From a virus, in the IMG/VR virus record IMGVR_UViG_3300025430_001271, positions 1-22,075 of that record: 22,075 nt of DNA, one strand, 5' to 3'. This document shows, piece after piece, positions 1-11,000 of this stretch (its first letter is position 1; each line of letters opens with the position of its first letter). Made by a program: the position numbers and the translations under genes. The notes beneath the pieces are model-generated. The model did no database searches. It saw only the letters and a list, made by a program, of their open reading frames with translations, and was not told where the DNA came from.

Positions 1-30
1 ATGTTATTGCACCTGCAGGTGCAATAACAT
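1..30. repeat. Perfect 30-base palindrome at the window edge
   Basis: Bases 1-15 (atgttattgcacctg) are the exact reverse complement of bases 16-30, with no spacer and CTGCAG at the centre. It lies inside the open frame of the hydrolase gene. It is either a fold-back artefact at a contig end or a genuine hairpin-forming site; its exact placement at base 1 favours the artefact. Confidence 0.9.
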
Positions 31-1187
31 CGGGCACAGGAACTCCAATTACAGATGGTAGTGGTAAACCCATCATGAGCGGGTCCGCAACCTCTAAAGA
101 TGTGGGTATTACCAATGCTGCGGGACAAACTATTGTGCAGCCAACTTGCCCTGCCGAGTATTTGGCAAAAACAACAACGTTTAATCCAAGCGGTAACTTC
201 AATTCAACAACTCCAAACTTGAGTCAACAGCAGGCCAAGGCCATGATGGCAGAGTTGGGCTACTTTGAAAGTCAATTCAACTACAGCTATACCTCCAGTG
301 ACGGAACACGCATAGGAAAATATGCAGTAGATGCACAGTACTTGGCCGATGCTGGTTATATCAAACCTGATGCTATCAAACAATACGGCACAGCCACACT
401 GAGCAAAACTGCCAGTTGGACTGGTAAAGATGGCATACAAAGTCAAGATGACTTTTTTACTAACCAAGTTGAACAAGACAACATACAATACAACGAATTT
501 ACCACCAACTATGCAGCGTTGATAGCCAGTGGCGGCATCATGGCCGACGATGATGTTTGTACCGCGGCAGGCATGATGTTTGTTGCACATCAGATGCGTA
601 GTGTGAAGACTGCAACTCTTTGGAGGAAAGACGGAGGAGTATTTGATTCACTGGCTCGTGATGGGGCAGTTTATTACAACCAAGGCCGTTATGCCATTGA
701 CGTATTGGCCGCTGGCGGCGCTGTAAGCAGTGTGGCACAAACAGCAGGACTAAGCGGCACAAATACCACTGGCATCAACCCTGACGATGTGTTTACTTTT
801 GCTGCAAGTGGAACTGGAACACGAGCCGGATTTGATCAGCTTGGCGGTGATTTTAAAGACGCTGTACTCAAAATGGCACAAGATTTCAAAGCCAAAACAG
901 GAGCCAAGATTGCTATTACTAGTGCTTATCGCAGCCCAGCAGATCAACAGGCACTGATTGACCGCTGGCATGCCGCAGGCGGCGGTCCCAACATGCCCAC
1001 AGCAGGTGGTATTACCACGCCTTCGCTCAAGAAGAGCGCACACAATGACGGTATGGCCATCGACAGTGGACAAATGTCGTTGGTGGCAAGAACTGTTGAG
1101 TTATCCACATACGGACTGCGTTGGGGCGGCACATTCAGTAAGTCTGACCCGGTTCACATACAGTTGAACAACTTCCCTCTACAATAA
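3..1187 (+). CDS. Baseplate-hub-type cell-wall hydrolase, 5' partial (transglycosylase-like + M15 metallopeptidase)
   Basis: The frame is open from base 3, so the gene is cut by the window start; the first in-frame ATG is at 75 (370 residues from there) and need not be the true start. Numbering from that Met, residues about 50-230 look like a phage lytic transglycosylase: a candidate catalytic Glu65 in GYFESQFNY, followed by GKY and an A-x-Y-L-x-D-A-G-Y helix, then a helical FFTNQVEQ segment. Residues about 240-370 match an M15 (VanY/M15_4-like) zinc peptidase: SAYRSPADQ, then SAHNDGMAID with ligands His323 and Asp330, then DPVHIQL with His361. M15 enzymes cut peptidoglycan stem peptides. Next to gp25 and gp6, this fits a tail-borne hub protein analogous to T4 gp5, which also carries a lysozyme. 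The peptidase call is firm. The transglycosylase call is by pattern, and the hub assignment is inferred from position. Confidence 0.8.
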   Translation, partial: VIAPAGAITSGTGTPITDGSGKPIMSGSATSKDVGITNAAGQTIVQPTCPAEYLAKTTTFNPSGNFNSTTPNLSQQQAKAMMAELGYFESQFNYSYTSSDGTRIGKYAVDAQYLADAGYIKPDAIKQYGTATLSKTASWTGKDGIQSQDDFFTNQVEQDNIQYNEFTTNYAALIASGGIMADDDVCTAAGMMFVAHQMRSVKTATLWRKDGGVFDSLARDGAVYYNQGRYAIDVLAAGGAVSSVAQTAGLSGTNTTGINPDDVFTFAASGTGTRAGFDQLGGDFKDAVLKMAQDFKAKTGAKIAITSAYRSPADQQALIDRWHAAGGGPNMPTAGGITTPSLKKSAHNDGMAIDSGQMSLVARTVELSTYGLRWGGTFSKSDPVHIQLNNFPLQ

Positions 1188-1190
1188 ATA
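1183..1190 (+). promoter_or_regulatory. AATAAATA box overlapping the hydrolase stop codon (possible late promoter)
   Basis: The box matches the T4-type late -10 element (TATAAATA) at 7 of 8 positions and contains the TAA stop of the upstream gene. Only four bases separate it from the gp25 ATG, so a T4-like start site would give an almost leaderless gp25 message. It may be a coincidental A/T-rich junction. Confidence 0.25.
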
Positions 1191-1194
1191 CATT

Positions 1195-1581
1195 ATGGCA
1201 ATACTATACAAAGGTTTTAGCACTATAAATCGCAGCAAAAAGTTTCGTGCTGTAGATATTGATTTGGTCAAGCAGGATCTGCTCAATCATTTTGGTATCC
1301 GCAAAGGCGAAAAACTCATGCAGCCAAACTTTGGCAGTATTATATGGAGCCTGTTGTTTGAACCGCTTACGGATCATGTCAACGATTTGATAGTCAATGA
1401 CGTCAAAAACATCGTGGGTTATGATCCACGACTGGGACTGAAAAATATCACTATAACTGGTCAAGAACACGGTATTCAAATTGAACTAGATCTTGTATTC
1501 ATACCCACCAACCAGTCAACCACACTCAGCCTGAACTTTGATGCCAACAGCAGCAAGCTGACCACTAGAGGCGCTTATTAA
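1195..1581 (+). CDS. gp25: Baseplate wedge protein, gp25 family
   Basis: This is a 128-residue protein, close to T4 gp25 (132). It carries the GPW/gp25 family signature at residues 38-57, running from GEKLMQPNFGS to LLFEP, with the Gly-Glu, Phe-Gly and Phe-Glu-Pro pattern seen in phage and type VI secretion wedge proteins. A helix rich in D/L/K (residues 21-34) precedes it, and the C-terminal half is beta-strand-like. In T4, gp25 sits in the inner wedge at the sheath-initiation interface together with gp6 and gp53. The ATG at 1195 follows the upstream stop by seven bases; the next in-frame Met (residue 42) would cut off the signature. No strong Shine-Dalgarno is visible. In T4 gene 25 lies away from gene 6, whereas here they are adjacent. 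Confidence 0.93.
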   Translation: MAILYKGFSTINRSKKFRAVDIDLVKQDLLNHFGIRKGEKLMQPNFGSIIWSLLFEPLTDHVNDLIVNDVKNIVGYDPRLGLKNITITGQEHGIQIELDLVFIPTNQSTTLSLNFDANSSKLTTRGAY

Positions 1582-1604
1582 TTAACTACGTAGATTTTGA
1601 TTGT

Positions 1605-1612
1605 AATAAATA
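1605..1612 (+). promoter_or_regulatory. Putative T4-type late promoter upstream of gp6
   Basis: AATAAATA lies in the 52-base gap between gp25 and gp6, 21 bases before the gp6 ATG. If transcription starts six or seven bases downstream, as in T4 late promoters, the leader would be about 15 bases. The same box and spacing occur before the genes at 17466 and 18484. Confidence 0.45.
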
Positions 1613-1633
1613 CACAATAACGGATGTATTTAG

Positions 1634-4600
1634 ATGTCAATCACTACTCGTCAGACCAACCTACTGGTAAACCAAGACTGGACACAGGTCTACCAAACTT
1701 TCAAACAAGCTGATTTCACCAGCTACGATTTTGAAACTCTACGCAAGACCATGATCGATTACTTGCGTAACTACTATCCTGAAGATTTTAATGACTTCAC
1801 TGAGTCAAGTGAATTTGTTGCCTTGATTGATCTTATCGCATTTTTGGGTCAAAGTTTGTCATTCCGTGCAGATATGAATGCCCGTGAAAACTTTTTTGAC
1901 ACAGCAGAACGTCGCGACAGTATCTTAAAATTAGCACGTCTAATCAGCTACAATCCCAAACGCAATATTGGTGCCAGTGGCTACTTGAAGATTGACAGCT
2001 TGAACACCACAGAAAACCTATTTGACAGCAACGGCTTAAACTTAAGCAATCTGTTAATTTCGTGGAACGACACTGCCAACCCTGACTGGCAAGAACAGTT
2101 TACCACCATCTTAAATGCTGCCTTGATCAGCAATCAAGTGATTGGCAAACCTGGAAATACCAACACAGTAAACGGTATAGAAACTGACGAGTACAGTATT
2201 AACTTGACACCGGGTGTTATCCCACGCAGAACATTCAGCGCCATTGTTGAAAACAGCAAAATTGACTTTGAGGCCGTGAGTGCATCCAGTGTGGGGCAAT
2301 CTTACATCTACGAACCTTCCCCAGTACCGGCTGGCAAATTCAATATCTTGTACCGAAATGATAATTTGGGCAACAACAGCATCAATACTGGATATTTTGT
2401 TTATTTCAAAGAGGGTACATTAAACACACAAGATTTTAACTTGAATCAAAGTTTGCCTAACCGTGTGGTCAGTGTCAATGTAAATAGCATCAATAACGAT
2501 GATATTTGGTTATACCAATTGGATGTTACTGGCGCAGCATCAACACGTTGGTACCAAGTGCCAGCAATTGCCGGTATCAATGTCATCTACAATCAAAGCA
2601 GCAATCGTAACTTATATCAAGTCAACAGCCGCAGCAATGACCAAATTGATCTAGTATTTGGTGACGGTGCATTTGCCAACATTCCACAAGGCATTTATAG
2701 ACTATACTATAGAACCAGCAACGGGTTAAGCTACAAAGTTACCCCTGATGAAATACAAAGTGTTACATTGAGCTTTCCTTATGTAAGTCGTAATAACAGT
2801 GTTGAAACATTAACCATGACTGTGAGTTTGAACTACACAGTATCAAACAGTCAGCCACGTGAGAGCATCGACGATATTCGTACCAAAGCACCTGCCAACT
2901 ACTATACGCAGAATCGTATGATCACAGGCGAAGACTACAGCCTGTTCCCGTATACCAACTTTAGTACAATTTTGAAAGTCAAAGCAGTGAACCGCCAAAG
3001 CAGCGGAACCAGTCGCTTTTTGGATGTGCTTGATGTAACAGGCAAGTATAGTAGCACGAACATTTTTGGATCAGATGGCATACTGTACAGTCAAGCTCCT
3101 ACCACCAGTACAACTTTTAGTTTTGTAACAGCAACAGACATTTACCAAGCCATTTACAACACAGTGGCTCCTTTGGTAACAACCAAGCCAGTGTTGCAAT
3201 ACTACTATGCCAATTTCCCACGCTATTCACCTCCAGCGCTGACCTCATGGAGTCGTACCACTGCTGCATCGGGTAGCAGTACTGGATATTTTGTAAATAG
3301 CAGCAACCAATTGTTGCAAATTGGACTTGGGGTAAGCAACAATTTACAATATATCACAACAGGTGCCATGGTGCGCTTCAATGCCGGCTCGGGCAAATAC
3401 TTTGATGCACAACATCAAATTCAAACGGGCACAGCAACTTATCCTGGCGAACACACCTATTTGTGGTCCAGCGTGGTGATTGCCAATGGTGGTTACAGTG
3501 TGCAACTGAGCCAAAATATTCCCACTGGTGCAGTACCTGACACAATTATTCCAGTGTTTAAGAACGCATTGCCCACAGGCACATTTACTACACAAGTGGT
3601 GCGTCTATTGCAAAGCTATCAAAACATTGGATTGAGCTACAACAACACCAAGCAAGCATGGCAAATTATATTGCCTCAAGATTTGAACTTGGGCGCTTTC
3701 AGTCTCACTAACCAGGGCGATACCACTGGTTCAGGACTGGACAGCAGTTGGCTAGTGGCATTTACCTACAACGGTATCAGTTACAATATTGCTCATCGCG
3801 GACTTGAGTATGTGTTTCAAAGTGCAGGTGAAACACGATTCTATTTTGATCCCGATGTCAAGACATTTGATAGTAAAACTGGATTGACAGTAAATGACCA
3901 AATTTCAGTACTGAAGACAAACAGTCAGCCCGACAGTGCCAATCCAATTGGATTGGATCAACAGTGGTACATCTATAACAACGTGATCAATCCTGACGGA
4001 TATGTGGACAATACACAGGTATTGGTAACTTTCCCAATGACCAATAATGATGGTATTCCTGACGATCCCGATCTGTTTACCAACATCATTGCACCCACAG
4101 TCAACTCAAACAAAAAATATGTATTCTTCCAACAGGTTACATCTGCAGATAATTTCTTAACTACTATTCCTGTTGACAATACAACCATTGTAACTGCCTA
4201 TACAACACAGAGTCAGATCAATGCCAACAGAACCAGTTACATTCCTGGGCAGATATTTTATGCCACCAGTGAAAACGTGTTCTATCAGTACAACGGCAAT
4301 TCAACCAATGTGTCAATGATCACCAACTACATTGCTGAAGTTGGACGCCAAGGCTTGCAGTTCCAATATCGCCACAGTAGCCCTAACGATCGTCGTATTG
4401 ATCCTGCGCCCAACAACATCATGGACTTGTATATCTTGACCACACAGTACAGTGCAGACTATCTGTCCTGGATTCAAGACACTACAGGCACTGTAAAAGA
4501 GCCCAGCTTACCAACCAATGACGAGTTAAAAACTGAATACGGTAGTGGTTCAACCAGCCTTGAAAACTTCAAAGCACTGAGCGATACTATTATTTACAAC

Positions 4601-5005
4601 CCTGGCAAGTACAAGCCGTTGTTTGGAGCCAAAGCAGATCCAAGCCTACAGGCAACTTTCAAAGTTGTTAAAAACCCCAATGTCAATGTAAGCGATAATG
4701 ACATCAAGAGTGGAGTTGTTGCTGCACTTAATGCGTATTTCAATACAGCAAATTGGAACTTTGGGGATGTATTTTACTTCAGTGAACTCAGTACCTATTT
4801 GCACAACCAGCTGGCACCCAATGTGGCCAGCATTATTATTGTACCCAGCAGTACTGATATTGCTTTTGGCAACTTGTTGCAAATCAACAGCAACCCAAAC
4901 GAGATCATGGTCAGCGCTGCCACAGCAGATAATGTACAGATTATCAGCGCAATCACAGCAGCACAAATTAATCAAACCCTAGCAGGATTGGGAATCGTAA
5001 TTTAA
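1634..5005 (+). CDS. gp6: Baseplate wedge protein, gp6-like, enlarged
   Basis: This protein has 1123 residues, against 660 for T4 gp6. The N-terminus (about 1-120) has the layout of gp6 from marine T4-like phages: a short lead, FETLRKTMIDYLRNYYPEDF, then helices ending ENFFDTAERRDSILKLARL, then a GYLKI strand. A Baseplate_J-like stretch at about 340-440 contains DLVFGDGAF and RESIDDIRTKAPANYYTQNR followed by ITGEDY. The region of about 520-800 is rich in S/T/N beta-strand sequence and probably accounts for the extra length. The C-terminus resumes a conserved-looking helical and strand section (SDNDIKSGVVAALNAYF, then NFGDVFYFSELSTYL). In T4, gp6 dimers link neighbouring wedges into the baseplate ring. 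The stop is one base before the next ATG, so the giant protein is probably translationally coupled to it. I noticed no cysteine. Confidence 0.88.
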   Translation: MSITTRQTNLLVNQDWTQVYQTFKQADFTSYDFETLRKTMIDYLRNYYPEDFNDFTESSEFVALIDLIAFLGQSLSFRADMNARENFFDTAERRDSILKLARLISYNPKRNIGASGYLKIDSLNTTENLFDSNGLNLSNLLISWNDTANPDWQEQFTTILNAALISNQVIGKPGNTNTVNGIETDEYSINLTPGVIPRRTFSAIVENSKIDFEAVSASSVGQSYIYEPSPVPAGKFNILYRNDNLGNNSINTGYFVYFKEGTLNTQDFNLNQSLPNRVVSVNVNSINNDDIWLYQLDVTGAASTRWYQVPAIAGINVIYNQSSNRNLYQVNSRSNDQIDLVFGDGAFANIPQGIYRLYYRTSNGLSYKVTPDEIQSVTLSFPYVSRNNSVETLTMTVSLNYTVSNSQPRESIDDIRTKAPANYYTQNRMITGEDYSLFPYTNFSTILKVKAVNRQSSGTSRFLDVLDVTGKYSSTNIFGSDGILYSQAPTTSTTFSFVTATDIYQAIYNTVAPLVTTKPVLQYYYANFPRYSPPALTSWSRTTAASGSSTGYFVNSSNQLLQIGLGVSNNLQYITTGAMVRFNAGSGKYFDAQHQIQTGTATYPGEHTYLWSSVVIANGGYSVQLSQNIPTGAVPDTIIPVFKNALPTGTFTTQVVRLLQSYQNIGLSYNNTKQAWQIILPQDLNLGAFSLTNQGDTTGSGLDSSWLVAFTYNGISYNIAHRGLEYVFQSAGETRFYFDPDVKTFDSKTGLTVNDQISVLKTNSQPDSANPIGLDQQWYIYNNVINPDGYVDNTQVLVTFPMTNNDGIPDDPDLFTNIIAPTVNSNKKYVFFQQVTSADNFLTTIPVDNTTIVTAYTTQSQINANRTSYIPGQIFYATSENVFYQYNGNSTNVSMITNYIAEVGRQGLQFQYRHSSPNDRRIDPAPNNIMDLYILTTQYSADYLSWIQDTTGTVKEPSLPTNDELKTEYGSGSTSLENFKALSDTIIYNPGKYKPLFGAKADPSLQATFKVVKNPNVNVSDNDIKSGVVAALNAYFNTANWNFGDVFYFSELSTYLHNQLAPNVASIIIVPSSTDIAFGNLLQINSNPNEIMVSAATADNVQIISAITAAQINQTLAGLGIVI

Positions 5006-5006
5006 T

Positions 5007-8000
5007 ATGGCACAAATAAAGACAAGCAATTTCTTACCCGAAGTATTTAAAACAGATACTAATCAAAAGTTTTTAAATGCCACTCTAGACCAGCTGGTTA
5101 CACAGCCTGATTTAAGAAACGTCAACGGCTATATTGGTCGTAAGTTTGCTCCTACTTTTAAAAGTACAGACAATTATCAACCTGAACCCAATGTGCTACG
5201 TCAAAATTATCAGCTGGAGCCCAGTGTTGTTGTAAAAAACAAAATCACAGGCGATACTGAATTCTTCAGCAGCTATATAGATCTATTGAATCAAGTGGGT
5301 CACTACGGTGGGTTAACAAACAATCAAACAAGACTATTCACTAGCGAAAGCTACAGTTTTGACGGCTTGTTTGACTTTGATAAATTCATTAACTTTAACC
5401 AGTACTACTGGTTAGAAAATGGTCCAGATGCTGTGCAAGTATACGGTAGCGCAGTGCCAACTACAGAGACGTTTACGGTTACTCGTAATACTGCAACTGG
5501 TACATACAGTTTCAGTAACGCACAAGGTGTAGAAAATCCCACTATACGTCTTGCCTACGGTGGAACATACAATTTCGTAGTTGACCAACCTGGATATCCT
5601 TTTTGGATACAGGCCAGTTCTGGCGTGAGCGGAATCAAAGACAATCAAACCAACTTGACCAGTCGCGATGTACTGGGTGTGACCAATAACGGAACAGATG
5701 TTGGTACAATCACGTTCCGAGTGCCGCAGCCCAACGCACAAGATTTTTATGTGCGTATGCCTCTAGCAGGCAGTGCCGATATCAGCACCATGTTGAGTTA
5801 TACTCAAATACAGGGAAAACGTTTGAGCAGTATTGTTTCGTTATTTGAAAATGGTATTGACGGCGTCGCTGCACCCAACCAACTCAATTTAAAATCATTG
5901 ATTTTTGTCAACAATGACTTAGACGACAGCAAATGGATTGAAGGTACCTATGGACTTATTCCAACTGCTCAAAGACGCAATGCTTGGCAAATCACACTCA
6001 GTTCAACTAACGGTGTAATTGATGCTGATCCTATTGTAAAATTAAATCCATTGGTGCAATCTTTTGCAATCTCTGCATTACAGAAAGTTTTTGTACGTGG
6101 CGGAAATTCGCGTGCAGAGTACACCTACTATTTGGCCAATGACTATTTGTCTTTGAATTTATTCAATTTGATGCCAGACATTACAGCACCTTTGTCCAAC
6201 TTGTATTATCAAGATGGAGTTGGTGCCAGTTTTGTTGGCGAAATAGATCTATTGGATCCCACATCGGTCACCATCAACGTTGATGCCAACATTGTTGGTA
6301 GTAAAAATTACAAGAGTCCCAATGGGGTTACATTCACAAACGGACTCAAAGTGACGTTTGATGACAGTGCTGTGCCCAACACCTATGCTGGCAATACCTA
6401 CTATGTTGAAGGTGTTGGCAGCGCAATACGTCTGCTGGATGTCAACAACTTTATAACTCCCGAATCTTATGCAGCAAATGGCCTTGCTGCACAAGACTAC
6501 ATCACTGTCAATCGCGGTAGCCAAGATTTAAACCCTTGGACACGCAGCAATCGTTGGTTCCATATTGATGTCATTAACACCACAGCTGCCTATAACAATG
6601 TCAATCCAATATTGTCTCAAAACCTACGTGCCAGCCGCCCAATTATTGAATTTGAAGCTGACCTACAGTTGTACAATTTTGGTCGTCAGGCCAAAACGCC
6701 AGTGGATCTATTGGATTTTACCATTGTTGACAGCCGCAATACTGTGGAATTACAGCCAGCTGGTTATACGCTGGGTGGTGTCACTCTGACACAGGGCATG
6801 CGAGTTGTTTTTGCCAACGACTTTGATCCAACTGTACGCAACAACATATTTGTAGTCAATATTGTTTATCTGCCAGGTCTTGGGGGAAATGTCATTAACT
6901 TGGTATCAGCCAGTGATGCCACAGTAGCCATCAATAATAATCTTGTGGTATTACGCGGTACCAACAAAGGTGTTGAGTACTGGTATAACGGTACTTGGAT
7001 TCAGGGACAACAAAAAACTGGTGTAAATCAATCACCTTTGTTTGATGTGATTGACAGTACAGGCACCAGTGTTGGCACATATACCGGTGCTTATTATGCA
7101 GGCACAACAACTCCTTTTGCTGGAACAAAAATTTTCAGTTACAGTGTTGGCACCGGCAACAACGATACTGTATTGGGGTTCCCGTTAAGTTATAGAAACT
7201 TTAATCAAATTGGTGATATTCAGTTTACAAACAACTTTGATACCGACACAATTGATTATGTTGACGGAGCCGGCACCGCACAGTCCAGTGTCAACATCAA
7301 TACATTGGGCACCCTACAACAAAATAAAAGTTTAACTGCCTACACATCACGCAACTCATGGACCACCAACACAGAACCAAGCAAACAGTTCCAAGTTATT
7401 GGCAACATCTATGACGGTAACAACGCATATTTTCAAATTGATATTGCACAAAATAGTGAGGTCACTGTACCCTACTTTCGAGTATACAAAAACGCAATAC
7501 AAATTACTGGTTGGGAGTTTGTCACTGTTGGCACAATCAAATATGTGCATGTCACTGACGCAACATTGAGCACGGGCGATCAAATTGACATCTTGGTGTA
7601 TAACAGCAGCAGCACCAGCAATTTGGGCTATTACGAAGTTCCCAAGAACTTGGACTTGAACAGTCAAAACTCTGAATTCAAAAGCCTTACACTGGGGCAA
7701 CTACGTAACCATGTCAGCACCATGGTGGCCAACAGTAATCAAATTACTGGCAGCTTTCCAGGCGCAAGTAATCTACGCGATACTTATATCAAGGCACAAG
7801 GCGGCAGCATCCTGCAACATGCAAGCCCAGTGTTGTACAGTGAATTGTTCTTGGTGGATGACAAAACCAATTTTATTGACTCATTGAATTTGGCACGACA
7901 CGAATACAGCAAAGTCAAAAATAAAATTATTGAATTAAGTGGTAGATTGTCTGGACTTGATTATACCAATATTCCAGTGTTGCTTGACACCTTGTTGAAA

Positions 8001-11000
8001 AATATCAATGCAGTCAAAAACAAATCGTTTGCTTGGTACTACAGCGACATGGTGCCATATGGAGATATCAAAAACACCATCACTTATACTGTATTGAGTG
8101 CAGAAATTGTTGACTACGAGATCAGCAGTATTTTCAGCGACACCACTCTCAGTAACCTTGCAGTATTAGTGTACAAAAACAATGTACAGTTGATTAAAGG
8201 TATTGACTATGTGTTTGACACCAATCGCGCTGGTATCACATTCTTGACTCCGTTAGCAATTGATGACGTGATCACCATTAACGAGTACAGTGACACTGAC
8301 GGGAACTATATTCCTGAAACTCCAACCAAGTTGGGCTTATATCCTAAATTTACCCCAAGCAAGTATTACGATACAACCTATGCCAGTCCCATATATGTGA
8401 TACAAGGGCATGATGGAAGTATCACTCCCGGCTTTGGTGACTACCGTGATGATTTGTTGTTGGAGTTTGAAAAACGCATCTACAACAACATCAAAGTTGA
8501 TTATGTTAAAAATGTATTTGACATATACAATTTCTTACCTGGTAAATTTAGATCAACTGAATACAGCAATACCGAGTTTACACAGTTATTGACCAACAGC
8601 TTTTTGACTTGGGTTGGCGGAAATCGTGTTGACTATATCTCCAACACAACTTTTGTTGCCAGCGAGCCGTTCAGCTGGAATTACAATCGTTTTGTTGATA
8701 CCGTTAACGGTGCCAAACTGCCTGGATACTGGCGTGCCATCTACAAGTATTTTTACGACACTGATCGTCCACATACCAATCCTTGGGAAATGGTTGGATT
8801 TACCGAACAGCCCACATGGTGGGAAACACGTTACGGCCCTGCACCCTATACCAGCGGTAACAAAGTGCTCTGGGGTGATATGGAAATTGGGTTGATTTGG
8901 AACAACGGAGATGTCTCTGTTGACAAACGTTTTGCACGTCCCGGATTAAGTTCAATTATTCCAGTAGACTATACCGGAGCACTATTGCCTCCAAGCAACT
9001 TCTTGGTCAAGAGTTTTAGCAGTAACAATGCCAGTGGCAATTTTAAAATTGGCGATCAAGGACCAGTGGAAACTGCATGGCGTCGCAGCAGTGATTTTCC
9101 TTACGCTATGCAACAAGCCTTGGCTCTAGCAAAACCAGCTTTCTACTTTGGTACACTGATGGACATTGGGCGTTACTATAAGAATATTGATCTAAATCAA
9201 TATGTTGTCAGCGACACACTACAACGTGTGACACCTGCAATAATCAATGTAAATGGTACCACCAATGGCAAAAACACCATACTACGTGCCGCAGGCTACA
9301 TAAACTGGATTGCTGAATACCTACGCAATCAAGGTATTGATCCTGGTACCAAACTGTATGAATATCTTGACAATGTCAATATTCAATTGGCCTATAAAAT
9401 GGCTGGTTTTACAGACCAAACTTTTATGCAGGTGATTGCAGAACAAAGCAGTCCCTCTAGCACCAACAGCGGAGTGGTTATCCCCAACGAGAGTTATGCC
9501 ATCAAGCTGTACAAGTCAACTCCTATCAAAACTGTAACCTACAGTGGTGTCATTGTTGAACGTACTGCTACAGGATACACAGTGAGCGGGTTTGATACAG
9601 ATGCACCTTACTTTACTATTATTCCAAGCCTGGCCAATAATAACAGTTACAGTTTGACAGTATTGAACGAAAAAGGTGTCATATATCAAGACTATCAACA
9701 GTACAAAGTAACTATACCTTATGGATTTGAATTTACAAATCGCCAACAGGTGGTGGACTTTTTGGTGAGCTACCAACGTTACTTGCGTGGCATTGGGTTC
9801 CGTTTCACTGATGTTGACCCCGATCTTGGCGTTCAACGTGACTGGTTACTGAGCGTACAAGAATTTTTGATGTGGGTGCAGCAGGGTTGGCAAGCCAGTA
9901 GCGTACTGGTATTGAGCCCGGTACTTAACCGAGTAACATTATTCAGTGCATCAGGTGTTGTTGACAAGATTCAAAATCATCCTGGGCAAAGTCGTGTACT
10001 TGACACCAACTACAACTTTGTCAAATACAGCCAATTGAGTGTAAACCGTACCAGCTTGGCTACAGGCAATACATTTGTATTGAATGCAAATAATGGACAA
10101 ACACTGGCTTTGGTAAAAGTAGATGTAGTTGAATACGAACATGTCATGATATTTGACAACGTGGATATTTTCAACGATGTCATCTATGTTCCCGAACTGG
10201 GCAATAGACAGTACAGATTGAAACTGGTTGGCAAGAAAACTGGCGCTTGGACAGGTGCAATGAATCCTCCAGGCTTTGTGTTCAACAATACCACAGTGGA
10301 TGCTTGGCAACAAGGCACAGACTACTTGATGGGCAGTTTGGTACAATACAAGAGCAACAACTATACAGCACTACAAGATGTTGTAGCATCGGGAACATTT
10401 GATACTACCAAATGGGCCTTGGTACCCGGCAACGGACTAAAAACAGGCCTGTTGCCTAATTTTAGCTACAATGCTGAGAAGTTCAATCGCTTTAATGATG
10501 TTGACAATCCCGAACTACTGGGCGACTTCCACTTGTACAGTGACAGTGCCATTGGCTTCCAGCCACGCGATTATTTGACAAACTTTGGTATTGACGAAGT
10601 CACACAGGCCAAGTTTTATCAAGGGTTTATTCGTGAAAAAGGCACATTAAATTCTATCTATGCGTTTACCGCAGCCGGTTTCAACGGCATTACCAGCGAC
10701 ATCAGTATCTACGAAGAATGGGGTATGCGTGTTGGCGAGTACGGTGCATTGGACAACAATCGCAGCGTTGAACTGATTCTAACTGAAGGCACCTTCAACG
10801 GTGATCCTGTCACATTCACGCTATTGCCCAACAACGGCTCTAGCATCAGCGGCATAATTGGTGTACAACCCTCAAAATTGTACAAGACCGAAGGCACATT
10901 CCAACCCAACATCTATTTAAATCGCAATGCCGGCAGCATCTACAGTAACGATATTCAAACAGCAGGCTATGTTGATATAAATGATGTTACTACCACAATC

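Noticed and set aside
75-77. ATG at 75 as the true start of the hydrolase
   Set aside because: The frame is open back to base 3 and the gene is at the window edge, so this is only the first visible Met.
204-590. 128-codon open frame on the - strand opposite the hydrolase
   Set aside because: Antisense shadow of a gene with recognisable enzyme motifs; no independent evidence of coding.
1586-1593. CTACGTAG palindrome in the gp25-gp6 gap as a terminator or operator
   Set aside because: Only eight bases, no loop and no T-run; expected by chance.
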